Part shown: positions 11,269 to 22,000 of the stretch, one piece after another | How the letters are laid out: each line of letters opens with the position of its first letter | Numbering within the stretch: position 1 is the stretch's first letter | Origin: Blastobasis lacticolella | Lineage: Eukaryota; Arthropoda; Insecta; Lepidoptera; Blastobasidae | Length of the DNA: 64,000 nt | Direction of reading: 5' to 3' | Assembly (NCBI GenBank): GCA_905147135.1 | Contig: LR990048.1 | Coordinates: forward strand, 9,718,563 to 9,782,562 | Made by a program: the position numbers and the translations under genes | The notes under the pieces: model-generated | Seen by the model: only the letters and a program-made list of their open reading frames with translations | Database searches by the model: none | What the model was told of the DNA's origin: nothing

Positions 11269-12111
11269 CCAGGCGCGGATCCAGGAGGGTGGGAGGGGGG
11301 AGCAATGGGTGCATTTGCCCCCCCTTGAGCCCCGACTCTGACTCACAATCGCCCACGGTTTTTATAACAAAAATGTCAAAAATTACGAGCTCGCGTCTCT
11401 CGCTCATTCATTTGATTCAGGTTTTTCATACTATTACCAATCTTTCAATACCTAAAATTCCGAGCTCGCTGCGCTCGCTCAAATATTCGTTTTAACAATC
11501 ACCCCAGCTTATAAAAACCATAACGTTAAAAGTTTTGTGCGCACTCCGATTGCTCTTTCAATAACTTATATTACTTTTATTGTCTTTTATTACGATCAGC
11601 ATCACACATCATCACAGCACCTAAGCTAAAATGTCAAAATTAAAATGCTAAAAATACATTGATCACACCAACTTTTACGACTTAAAATGAAAAATATTTC
11701 GAGCTCGCTTCGCTCGCTCATTTATAAGTATCAAATACTTTTCTTATCATTCACCTAACTCGTTGCGGTCACTCATTAATTAATTGTCTTAAATTACTAT
11801 TGTGAGGATCACCCATTGCTGTTAAAACTAAAAATGTTGAAAATTGCCAGCTCGCTCCGCTCGCTCATTAATTTAAGGGTTACCTAAAGCTTTTGTAACC
11901 CAAAATATCACAAATTACAAGCTCACTCCGCCCGCTCATTCTTTCAATTATTACTTCAGCTTTTAAGACCTCAAACGTAAAAAATGTCGAGCTCGCTTCG
12001 CTAACTAAAACCCCACTAAAACGGCAAATTTTTTTAACTCAGCGCTCCCACACGTTAGTAGAGAATACCTACCCCTCCCCCACCTCTACCAAATCCTGGA
12101 TCCGCGCCTGG
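11269..12111. mobile_element. Inverted-repeat element nested in the hAT-like element
   Basis: The 18-bp inverted termini CCAGGCGCGGATCCAGGA bound 843 bp without a coding region. No target duplication could be recognised. Its centre is a degenerate array (see 11388-12006). Confidence 0.65.
11388..12006. repeat. Degenerate array with palindromic GAGCTCGCTTCGCTCGCTC core
   Basis: Cores close to GAGCTCGCTNCGCTCGCTC occur at about 11388, 11461, 11700, 11849, 11919 and 11988, with weaker ones between. Spacing is about 70-75 bp or multiples of it, so this is an old tandem array. The core can fold on itself. Confidence 0.7.
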
Positions 12112-12522
12112 CTCAATGGCGATCGATCGACTCGGCTTCATCGGCCACTTCAGGGGCCAGGCCCACCCTGGAAAAAAGCCCTAGATACGCCAATGGCCAG
12201 AAGTCCCGGGTTTGAATCCCGCTCCGGCCATGTACCGCTGACTATTTTCTGAGTTATGTACATTAGTTGAATACTAACCGATGCTCGTACGGTGAGGGAA
12301 AACATCGTGATGAAACCTGCACATTCAGGCGACTGGATGTGTAACCATGATCCAATCTGGTCAGTTTCCCTTGTTAGCAGGGTCATGTAGGTCAGACGGC
12401 AGTCGCTCCACTGTAATTACCTGACCTGCCAAATCCTGGATCATGGTCAAGGCGGACCCAGGGCCCTCGTGCGCGAGAGCACAACCGGGACATTAACGCC
12501 AAGTTGATAGTTAAGTGCTCGG

Positions 12523-13187
12523 CCGAGCACTCAGACGGGACATTCACGCTGGTCACATTAATGATAGTATAAATGAAAAAAAAAATTGCTGCCGGGGGAA
12601 GCACCAGGCTCCATGCTTAATGCTATCACCATGTAAGCTGTTTGTCCGGCCCAACGAACGGGTTCGACATCCGTTCACACTACGTTTAGTCAATTGTTTC
12701 TATCCCTTTATATCCCTAATGTTCCGGTGTGAGATAGCATGAGAGATTCAACACTTTTGAACTGAAAGCAAATCGACGAGAAATCAGGTTGTTTAATTTT
12801 CTGCTGACGCTTAAGTATACTCCCCGGCAGCTCAATAAACTGCTGGTTTAAAATATAAACTGCATTGAAGAGGCGATCGAGCTAAAGAAATGCTCCAAGG
12901 TACTGGGAAAAGCTAATAGTTGCTGAGGTTGAAGACCTAATCTGGCGACACCGATCGTCTCGTCCAAGCCAGAGGTTTCGAGGAAGGTTGAAAGTTTATA
13001 TGAACAGTTACATGCCAAATCACGAGAACCCACTTAGCACAGAGCCAGACATCAGCATACGTCAAGATTGCTCTTGAACAGCTTATGAACAAATGGGGGT
13101 TTTGCTGAACCACGTCTGTAGGCTATACCCTAGAGACCCTAAACCGGGTGATGCGAAGAGTGCAGCCGAAATTGCTTGGTGGTAAAA
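12523..13187. other. No gene; unclassified repeat-like sequence
   Basis: There is no credible coding region. It lies between the split SINE and the gypsy LTR remnant and shows no recognisable motif apart from the GCTCGGCCGAGC palindrome at its left end. Confidence 0.4.
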
Positions 13188-13326
13188 TGTTTGTTAGTTC
13201 AGTAGCAGTTCACAGGTAATTAGCGGAGCGCAATTAAACACGTCTTCTTGGTACAATCGTATAATGCAAGACAGCGAATGGCGGTACATATAAATACTTA
13301 TTTTGACATCTACCCCAAACATCACA
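13188..13326 (-). mobile_element. Short 3' LTR of a gypsy-type element (remnant)
   Basis: On the minus strand it begins TGTGATGTTTGG and ends AACAAACA, giving TG...CA ends over 139 bp. Directly upstream on that strand is AAGGGTGAGGG (13337-13327), a good polypurine tract, and beyond it lies a pol C-terminus. The matching 5' LTR is absent. Confidence 0.5.
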
Positions 13327-13429
13327 CCCTCACCCTTAATAAGTACTAATGTATCTATTTAAAAAAAAACAATGAAATGGTAACAATATATATAGGTAAA
13401 CAGCACTTGTGACTTAACCTAATTCGACA

Positions 13430-13735
13430 CTAATCGAATTCCAATCCATACCGTTTGACCGGAACTCTCTGGCGCTTAGGTCGGTCCATGTTCGGTTCTG
13501 AGGTATCTGTGACCGGGGCGGACATGATTATGGGCGCGGTTTTCCTTGGGGTAACCGACCCTGGTGGTGGTCCCACTGATGGCAAGCCCGCGCTCGACGC
13601 GCTCGCCAGCTCGTGAGCCGACGGATTGGCTCGCCGGCAGCAGGTGGCGGACTGGGGCACGCCACGTCAAACATGGGTCGAGAGTCACTACCAATCTTAA
13701 GTTGATCTATATGTCTTTTAATTATTAATGCCATA
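13430..13735 (-). pseudogene. Gypsy-type pol C-terminus, frameshifted
   Basis: One minus-strand frame holds KRHIDQLKIG, the post-integrase motif of Ty3/gypsy polyproteins. A second frame ends in PKRQRVPVKRYGLEFD and a stop, the usual basic tail. At least one frameshift separates them, and the rest of pol is missing because another retroelement lies at 13741. Confidence 0.65.
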
Positions 13736-13740
13736 GAACT

Positions 13741-14112
13741 GTTTTTATTTTTTTTATTTCAAAAGTGGGCTCTCCAAGGCTTTCTCAATCCCAGTATCAC
13801 TGCGACAATTCCTGATCTATTGTGATCGCCTCTTTTTACAGTTCAGTGCTAATCCCTGCAGCTTCTATGACCCGTAATAGGTTCTTAGTACTGATTTCGT
13901 TTATCTCATCGGGTAGTAGTTGGTGTTTACCCAGATGGATACTACGTTTGCGCATCAGGGCCTCACATTTGCAGATCAGGTGGAGAGGCGTTTCATTCTC
14001 CTCCTTACAGAATCTACAGTCCTTTGTTCTGCTGATCTTCAAGTTATACATGTGCTTGTGTTCATTCCGTCCTCTGTAGTCCGTCTCGGCGGCAAGAGTC
14101 AGCCCTGGTACG
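13741..14112 (-). pseudogene. LINE ORF2 C-terminus (zinc-knuckle region), 5'-truncated
   Basis: The minus strand encodes HMYNLKISRTKDCRFCKEEN, then ETPLHLICKCEAL, the Cys-His motif downstream of RNase H in I/R1-like LINEs, and ends AAGISTEL with a stop. A poly(T) run at 13741-13758 on the plus strand is the expected poly(A) tail. It inserted into the gypsy remnant. Confidence 0.7.
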
Positions 14113-14114
14113 AC

Positions 14115-14850
14115 AGGCCTAGTGCTGAGGCAACTCGCTCCAAGCAGGATGCTTTTCGTGCTTGGACAGTGGCTCGGGCCCAAAAGGAACACCCACATTT
14201 TGAGGAAAAAGTACAATGCTGTATTGAGGTCTACAAAGAGGGTAATGGCCAGAGCAAAATTTAATTTCATCGGCGGAATTGGAGAGAAACTAATCAGCTA
14301 CCCTTCTGGGAGCCGTGCTTTTTGGTCTCACTCCAAAGCTGTCGAGGGGGACTTGTCGGACCACCTTTCCACCTTTGCGCAAGCCGGATGGCCAATTGGC
14401 CCACACAGCAAAGGAGAAAGCCGATCTCTTGGGTAATATCTTTGCTGGCTGGCTAACCGAAGGGACTTTGGCTCTCTGTGTGTGTTCTATCGGCTGTAAA
14501 ATGGGGAGTGTTTCGAGAAACTTTACGATCTGGTGCCCACAGCACAATTCCGCCATCGCACCACCCGCCGTGGGCTGGGTACTCATCCCCACTACGTAGA
14601 CCCTCTGTTAGTCACCACATGAAGGTTTGAAACAACGTTTCTCGTTCGTACGATTCGGATGTGGAATGAGCTCCCAGCCACAGTGTTTCCTTTGGACTAT
14701 GACATGAAATCGTTCAAGAGGTCTCTTCAGAGTCGGGCAATGCATTGGTGACTCCCCTGGTGTTGCTGATATCCATAGGCGGCGGTGACCACTTTCCATC
14801 AGGTAGCCCGCATGCTTGTTTGTCTGCCGGATAACATAAAAAAAAGAAAG
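14115..14850 (+). pseudogene. Jockey-like LINE ORF2 with internal deletion
   Basis: The plus strand encodes KYNAVLRSTKRVMARAKF and PSGSRAFWSHSKAVEG, then in another frame LAHTAKEKADLLGNIF: the start of the reverse transcriptase domain. It jumps at about 14500-14540 to the extreme C-terminus, with TTFLVRTIRMWNELPATVFP and DYDMKSFKRSL. The polymerase core is deleted. The 3' UTR (CATCAGGTAGCCCGCATGCT) and an A-rich tail follow. Confidence 0.7.
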
Positions 14851-14949
14851 AAAAAAAACATTCGAGGGCAAATGACGAAAGCGCGGGGCAGAAGGTAATA
14901 AACGAAACATTTTGTGTTCTTTAAAAAAGGTTATATAGGTAACACCCAA

Positions 14950-15755
14950 ATGGAGAACCTATCGTGCTCCTGAGCCACATCCTTAAGTTGTTTTCAATCG
15001 AGAACGACTTAGGAATCAACTCGCGATTCGGTAACAGAACTAAAGTTACAGGCCGACATAGGTTTCACTTGCAAAATTGGACTAGCAATTTTTTTGTGCC
15101 CTACTCAAAGGAAATGGGCACCCTCTGGTAGCGGTTGGGAGGGAGGAAGTGAAATCTCATGAGTACCAGCTTTCCAGGTTTCATCAGATGCGACATCCTG
15201 TAGGGACGGGGTGCGCACTGTATTGGACTAGCAACGAACAGCTCACTTAAGTACCCCGGAGAACCGACGGCCGATGATGGGGCGAAAAGTTCAAGTAGGG
15301 ATCTCGTAGGTACCAGCAATCAGCATGGGACGGCCCTCCACAAGATACACACACACACTAAGGGTGTTCGTTGCGTTGCTTTTTTCAGGCATTGCGTCGC
15401 GCACGCCACGGACTTAACACGCAGTGACCGCTGCAACGTTAAACGCAATATAGTGACGCAAAGAGAACACAGGGTCTATCGGTGTGGAAAGCGTGGGATA
15501 GACCTACGTTTATCAGCTAAATTGACCTTATCAGTCCAGTGATGATATTGAAATACCTTTGGGGAAGTATTCGCTGCATGGTAGCACAGCTTGGTAGGTG
15601 GTTAGTTACCTACCTAAAATATCATAAACTGTATTTTTAAATGCTAATCAAATAGGTACCTACTTAACTATACGAACAGGTTAATGAAAACGTGTTAGCA
15701 ATATTTCACAGTGAGAGTGGCCTTTCGCGTAAGTGCCTGCGTAAGTTTCGTTGAA
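14950..15755. other. 5' flank of C16orf89-like gene 1
   Basis: There is no other gene here. A (CA)n stretch lies near 15347. About 15360-15472 shows weak inverted ends (GGGTGTTCGTTGCG against its complement), perhaps an old MITE. The promoter of the gene starting at 15756 should lie here, but I cannot place it. Confidence 0.4.
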
Positions 15756-16032
15756 ATGAATTTTAATGTATTTTTTATTTTCTTTACCGTTATAAATATA
15801 TCGTTTAAAAGTGGTTGGTGTAAACAAAATATTGAGGATATCTTTGGAACATTAGAAGCACCGCACTATGCCGGCGAACAATTTCCTGACCGATATTTGT
15901 CTTCTGATAGAAAGCCTACGTACGAGGACTTGACTTTCTACGTTGCAGCGCTGAATAAAACAGTGTCATATTATGCGACTGAGTACAATAGAACGGACCA
16001 TAACCGAGCTCTGGGATGTTTTTATGCAAAAG
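15756..16032 (+). CDS. C16orf89-like copy 1, exon 1 (signal peptide)
   Basis: The ATG at 15756 is the first in this frame and opens directly into the hydrophobic signal. The exon encodes QFPDRYLSSDRKPTYEDLTF and ends FYAK plus one base. The donor that keeps phase is G/GTCCGT at 16033. A stronger GTAAGT lies 4 bases on, at 16037, but would break the frame. Confidence 0.8.
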
Positions 16033-19000
16033 GTCCGTAAGTATAAAATTGTTGAGTAGATATTCGTATTACATTGGTACTGTGATTATTTTAAATTTAG
16101 TTTACGGGTTTGTTTATGCTTGGCCAAATAAAGCTTTCTTGAACTAACTTCTTCACTTCGACTCAAACCATAGATGGAATCGAATGCCAAACGTCTTAAT
16201 TGTTCTGGTAAGTAGGGACGACACGCATAAGTAGCAATAAATTGGTTTACCGCTGGAAGCTATAACTATTTTCTTTAGCACCACCTTGCTATCTGCTCGT
16301 TGAGATCGTTTGCAGTAATTATCTCATACATCAATTTTTTCTTTGCCACTATAGCAACATTCACGGCATTTGGTGCTTCTTTAGCCAATATGAGTTTACT
16401 AAAAAAGGGAGAATTAGCTATCTCTTAAGCCCTAAGAACTCATCCTTTATTCCCGTTCTTTTTATATGATAAATAAAAATTTTAACAACTGCACAGCAGT
16501 GCAAAGGTGGTGGTCATACCTGTCTGGAAGAAGGCGCGTGGTTCGACCGTGGACTGGTGGGCCTTACGTCTCTAAACGGTGATACACTGAATCGTTCGCA
16601 CTTTCTTTAAATGAGAGGGGCTTAGTAATATTTGCATTAATCGATCACTAAATGGGTGTTATTCGTCCACGGTTTTAACTGTCATAATTTTACTGCCCAC
16701 AATGGTTGCTATCATATTTAATTTCGTTTCTTGATCTTGTTCTTTTTTACGTAAGTCCACAAGGAGCCCGTAATGTGTTAAAAAATTAGCACCCAAAATA
16801 GGCTGACCCATTGCTGCAATAATAAAAATTGTACTAAATTGTCTTTGCAAATTAAGGTCAACATTTAACGTTCTAAGTCCATAAGGTTTTATATCCGACT
16901 TGCTCGCTGCATAATTCGCTCATAATTCGGAAAAGTCAAGTCTTTCACAAATGTTCGCAGTAACACTTAACACGGTTAACCCGCGATACATTCGTAGTAT
17001 CTATAAATTAAATAGCGTATACCGTTTTTGAGTTGGTCACTCTAAGGCAGTGGCACTTGGTTACCCGCTACTAATTGCACGCTTTTCTGTTTTCCGTCGA
17101 TTTCCTTGAACTAGGCTGCGCACATTTGTGTGCCCTTTCTTTAAATATAAAATGATAAAAATAAATCCTGTCAGGATTTTCCGGTATACCTACGCCGCCG
17201 GCGAGACTGATATCTGGATTTTGACGTGGAGCTGTTGCGACTAAAACTTTGTGCTCGATTGTACTTAAACTATTTTTAATATCCATAGTCAGTTTTGCAA
17301 TTTCTGAGTTTGTAATTGAACTTCAGAGACCTGTAAACTCGACCGCGTAGCCTCATTCCTCGTTGGCCATTTCCGCCAATTTATACAAATTTTTCGTTTT
17401 GCTAACGGCCAATACTGCCCTTAAAATAGTTAGTAGATATCCTTCCCAAAGAATACTCAACATTTCGTCGGTTATTTTATCATGGATTTTTGATCACCTA
17501 ACTACTGCCATATAATGTGCGTGACAGTCAGTCACAGTCTATATTTAAAAAGAGAGTCAAGGAATATTATCTTTCCCTGTCTAGTCTATAACTTATATAT
17601 TTATGTATTTTATATCGCTTGTTTTAATAATATGTCTATATTAGCTTTATATACCTATATATTATAATAGAATATATTTATGTATTTAAATATTAAATTA
17701 TTGTGCACGTCGTATCTGCGTTACTTTAGTCTAACATCTCTCTTCTGTAGGCCAGCTGGAAGAAATTTATTTTTAGAAATAAGCAGCGCCTGTTGTGTCT
17801 TCTGTTCTTTTATGTTTCTCTGTATATAATTATTGTGTACAATAAACAGTTAAATAAATAAATAAATAAATACGTTTCTTTCGTTAGCTTTTAAATTGGC
17901 CGACTTTGCGAATATTGGTAGATTGAGAGCAAAGCGTTCTTTACAGCGTCGATTTTTTGCTGCTCGGGCGGATTTTCTATATCTCGGAAATTACTAATGA
18001 GAATCATCGAGTTTCGTTTCGTCATTCAACTTTTGTGGTCCTAAAAGCGACTGTATATACGTAAAAACCATGATTTGGGTTTCTCTACCCATAAATCTGG
18101 TTTACATACGGCATTGTTTATGTAGAGTCACTAGCATGTCTTTAGAAAGGGGATAAAGCTGATATCTTTTTAAAATAAAGTGATTACCTATCGCAATCGC
18201 TTTTATGTATATTTTTATAGTAATATCTATAATACATAAGTAGTATAAAACAAAGTCGCTTCCCACCGTCTGTCCCTATGTACGCTTACATCTTTTAAAC
18301 TACGCAACGGATTTTAATGCGGTTTTCAACAATAGAGTGATTCAAGTGGAAGGTTTATAAGCAAGAATAAAAGGGGTAGGTAGGGGTAAAGTAGGTGTAG
18401 GGTAAGTGTAGGGTAGATGTAGGGTAGGTGTTGGGTAGGTGTAGGGTAGGTATAGGGTAGGTGTAGGTTAGGTATAGCTCTTAGTCCGAGGGGTTGGGTA
18501 CCTGGATCGCAGGTATTTTCCACGCAAAAAAAGGATTGGTGTAGGATAGGTGTCGAGTAGGTGTAGGGTACGTGTCGGGTAGGTGGACGGTATATTATAA
18601 TTTATACCTACCTACTTCTTCGCGATAACACATTGACGAGTAGGTAACATTTCTTTAATATCTAATTATTTCCTCGCTGGGTCATTGGTCTGGGGGAGTA
18701 TGTTCTAGGGTATGCAATACCAGGATACCGGGATCCCGAAATACCGGGATCCCGCATACATTTTGCGTGACTAATCTCGGTCGAAAATTTTGCGGGATCC
18801 CGCTGGATTAGCGGGATTACAGAGAAGCGTTGTTTTTTTTATGTTATTCGGCAGACAAATCGGCTAGCGGACTACCTGATTGAAAGTGGTCACCGCCGTC
18901 TATGGATATCAGGGGAGTCACCAATGCGTTGCCCGCTTCTGAAGAGACTTTGTTGAGTGGACTGGCCGGTAGTAAGAATAGGGATGTTGACTAGGTCAAC

Positions 19001-22000
19001 ATTTTAAAATTCTAATGTGTCTGTCGGTTAAATTATAAAAATGTATTAATTATAATTTATTAATTATAATTTATTTATAATTTATTAATTATAATTTATT
19101 TATAATTAATTAATAATTTATTAATTATAAATTATAATAATTATAACCATGTATTTTTTTATTTATCAAATCATAATTAACAAAGACATCATCTTTGTAC
19201 ATCTCTGTTACTGTACTGTATAATTATGTCATGTTTGTGTACAATAAAGAATAAAGAAATAAGAAAGAAAGAAAGACATAGCGTATCAAAGTTTCGGAGT
19301 GGCGTCGTGGCAATCACTTCTGAATAAAATTTTACCTCTGGTGTAAGGTAACGCAACATTTAAATGCACTGTATTGGAGTTATTAGTTTGAGTAACAAGA
19401 AAATATAAGTGCCCAATATTTTTTGATAACCTACCTGACGGACAAAATTTTCAGTTTCATCCCTATTCTCCTCCCGCACCTTTTGTTTGCATTTTTTCCA
19501 GTTACGACTTGTACTTTGACACAATGCCGTGTATTATTAATTGAATTTAGATGATTTAGAAGTTTAAGACACTCTTCTTATCTTATGATTATGTCTTTAT
19601 CTGTAATCTTAGTCTAAAAGTATTAATTAACTATTTAAAATGCACCGAAAAGCTTGTTTAATTTGGGTTTAAATTAAAACCATGAAAACGAGGTCTATAA
19701 GCTCTTTATTACGATTGATTTCTGAGGTCGAAGTCCTACCTGCTGGATCCCGCAAATACCTGGATCCAGCGGGACTGAGATGGTTCAGTCCCGCAAATAC
19801 CTGGATTGCAATTAGCTTCCCTAGTACGTACATTAGGGCCTTAGGTACCTACCTACATTGCGTTACTAATATAGCCTAAGGTAAGATGTTATTTTCATAA
19901 TTGTATTCTTTTACTACCCAGCTTCACTAAAAAGAACTTTGAAGGATTATGGTCATAAACTTGACAACAACCTTTACAACACAATAAAAGGCGCGGTGTA
20001 CAAAATGGATACTGTTGTGTCCCATTTTGTATCCAATCCTGCCTTCTCATCGCCCGATGTAGAACCTCTATTAAAATTCAGTAAGTACATATTCATTTAT
20101 TCGGCTGCGTGGTGCCCGGCAGAGTAGAATAGCACCGACCCCTTACACTAGGGAGTGTCGTACAAGGCGACTAAAGTTTTCGAGGCAAAATATCTAGTGT
20201 CTCCGTAGGCTGGAAAATGGGCAGTAGCGTTTTTCATTGTTATATTTACAACACTGCGATCCCTAACCCGCCTGCCAAGCGTGGGGATTATGGTAATAAC
20301 CTCCCCTTTCGTGGGAGAGGCCCTACGTCCTGCAGTGGACTGTTATGAGCTGGGATAATGAAGTACATTATTAGGTTTACTCGTACAAAATAAATATGTT
20401 TCGATTTAGTAAGACGAAACTCAACTAATCCATTGTACCTAGAGTGTTCGCCACGTAACTCTGCTAACGGCTGAAAGTGGAACTAAATTTGTCTGGCAAT
20501 TTGAGAAATCAAAAAGGTAAATCGCGTGTGAGACGTGAGTCCCGATTGATATGATAATATTGCAATTTTAGTTCAGCCACAGTAAACAGAACAATCAGTA
20601 GTAACCTAGGTCATCTTCAGAGAAATGATCAAGTCGCGCCTTTTACTTTCGCGCCGTTTATTTATGGCTATCATTTAATCAGTCAGCTAATGGAAGTGGT
20701 TTTGGCCAGCTGCAAAATGTGTTTTGTCAGCAAACAAAGTGAATTGCTTCTAGTGATCGGCATAAATAACTAAATTGGTCAACAGGGTAGCCTTGTCAGC
20801 AGCAATGTCATAGGAAAATATATCTGCAGCAATATTAACACTTTAAATGCCGAGGAAAAATCTACATGCGCGCCACCACCTGTCTGCAAAGTTACATGGC
20901 CTGATCTCTACCTACCTACTAGTATAGCAAAGCATAGGTCAGCGGTCACCAATTAGTTTAATATCGGGACTGTTTAAAAAAATATAATATTACCGTCGCT
21001 GTCGTGGTAAACAGCGGAGTAGGAATAATAAATAAATGACACTTATGAAATAAACAAAAGTATTTTTAAAAATATTTATGTGAATAAGATCTGTCTAAGA
21101 TATAGCACTGAATCAATTAATTACTTACATATACTTAGTAGATTTTACGCCCGGACCTGACCTGGCCTAGGTCTACTCAGAGCTTTTTGCTGTTGACTTA
21201 GTAATACTTTTGTTTTGCATGGTTTCTTTTTACTATATAAGCTTCTTCTTATCGAGTCGATGGACAAAACTCTGACTTACACTTTAACTAAATAAACTAA
21301 AATATTACAAAGTGATAATATTTTATTTTTTGTATGAAGTAGGTATGTTTGTTTGTATCTTGACCTTGACCGATTTTCATCTATAGAAAGCTACATTATT
21401 ATCAAGGACTAACGTATATATTTTCAAAGAAATTAGAGATACTACACACATACACACTACATACATTGAAATACTAGATTTTAGCTTTAAGTCCGCTATT
21501 GATTTGTGAATTTTCAAGGTATTTTTAACAATACAAGGTGTCTAGTAGAGACGGCGAAAGTTTAACATGTTATTATTTAAATTTTACAGTTAAAAGATTA
21601 CTTGCTGACGACACAGTGCAAGTATATTCACTAGAGGGATTTAGAGAGAATGTACTGAAAAAATATATTAAAGCTCCAATTGTAATAAACAAAGCAACGA
21701 AGGCGATGGACAATATTAGCCTCTCTAAAGATAATTATATTGATTTGTTGGGTATTCTCGATAGAGAGTACTTTATACAAATTGATTATTCTGGTAAGTA
21801 CGTATGTAAGTCTGGTAAGTAGTTGTGGAATTAGACAGACCCTGTGATATAGCAAAAGTATAAATATTGGGAAATGTCATGTTGAAATTCATAGGAGAAT
21901 AATGTTCCTTGCGATAAAACTTGTGAGTTGGTGTCACAATTTAAGTGACTTGTAAAACTAATTCTATTCTTCAGAACTCTGACAAAAAATAACAACATAC

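Larger units (their letters stand above)
10839..12195. mobile_element. hAT-like non-autonomous DNA transposon inside the SINE
   Basis: The termini are CATAGGCGTA and, inverted, CATTGGCGTA. The 8-bp flanking duplication is GGCAGAAG (10831-10838) versus GCCAGAAG (12196-12203). Eight-bp duplications and such ends fit the hAT superfamily. No transposase was found. The ends also carry GGTGGGCC-type inverted blocks. Confidence 0.75.
10790..12506 (+). mobile_element. SINE family 1 with 17-bp target duplication, split by a DNA transposon
   Basis: The head (GTCGGTGGCCGAGCGGTTAG) lies at 10794-10838. The body resumes at 12204 with GGTTTGAATCCCGCTCCGGC and runs to about 12506. Flanks at 10773-10789 and 12507-12523 read ATAGTYAAGTGCTCGGC (one mismatch), the expected LINE-driven target duplication. 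Removing 10839-12195 and one 8-bp repeat leaves a normal SINE. Confidence 0.88.
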
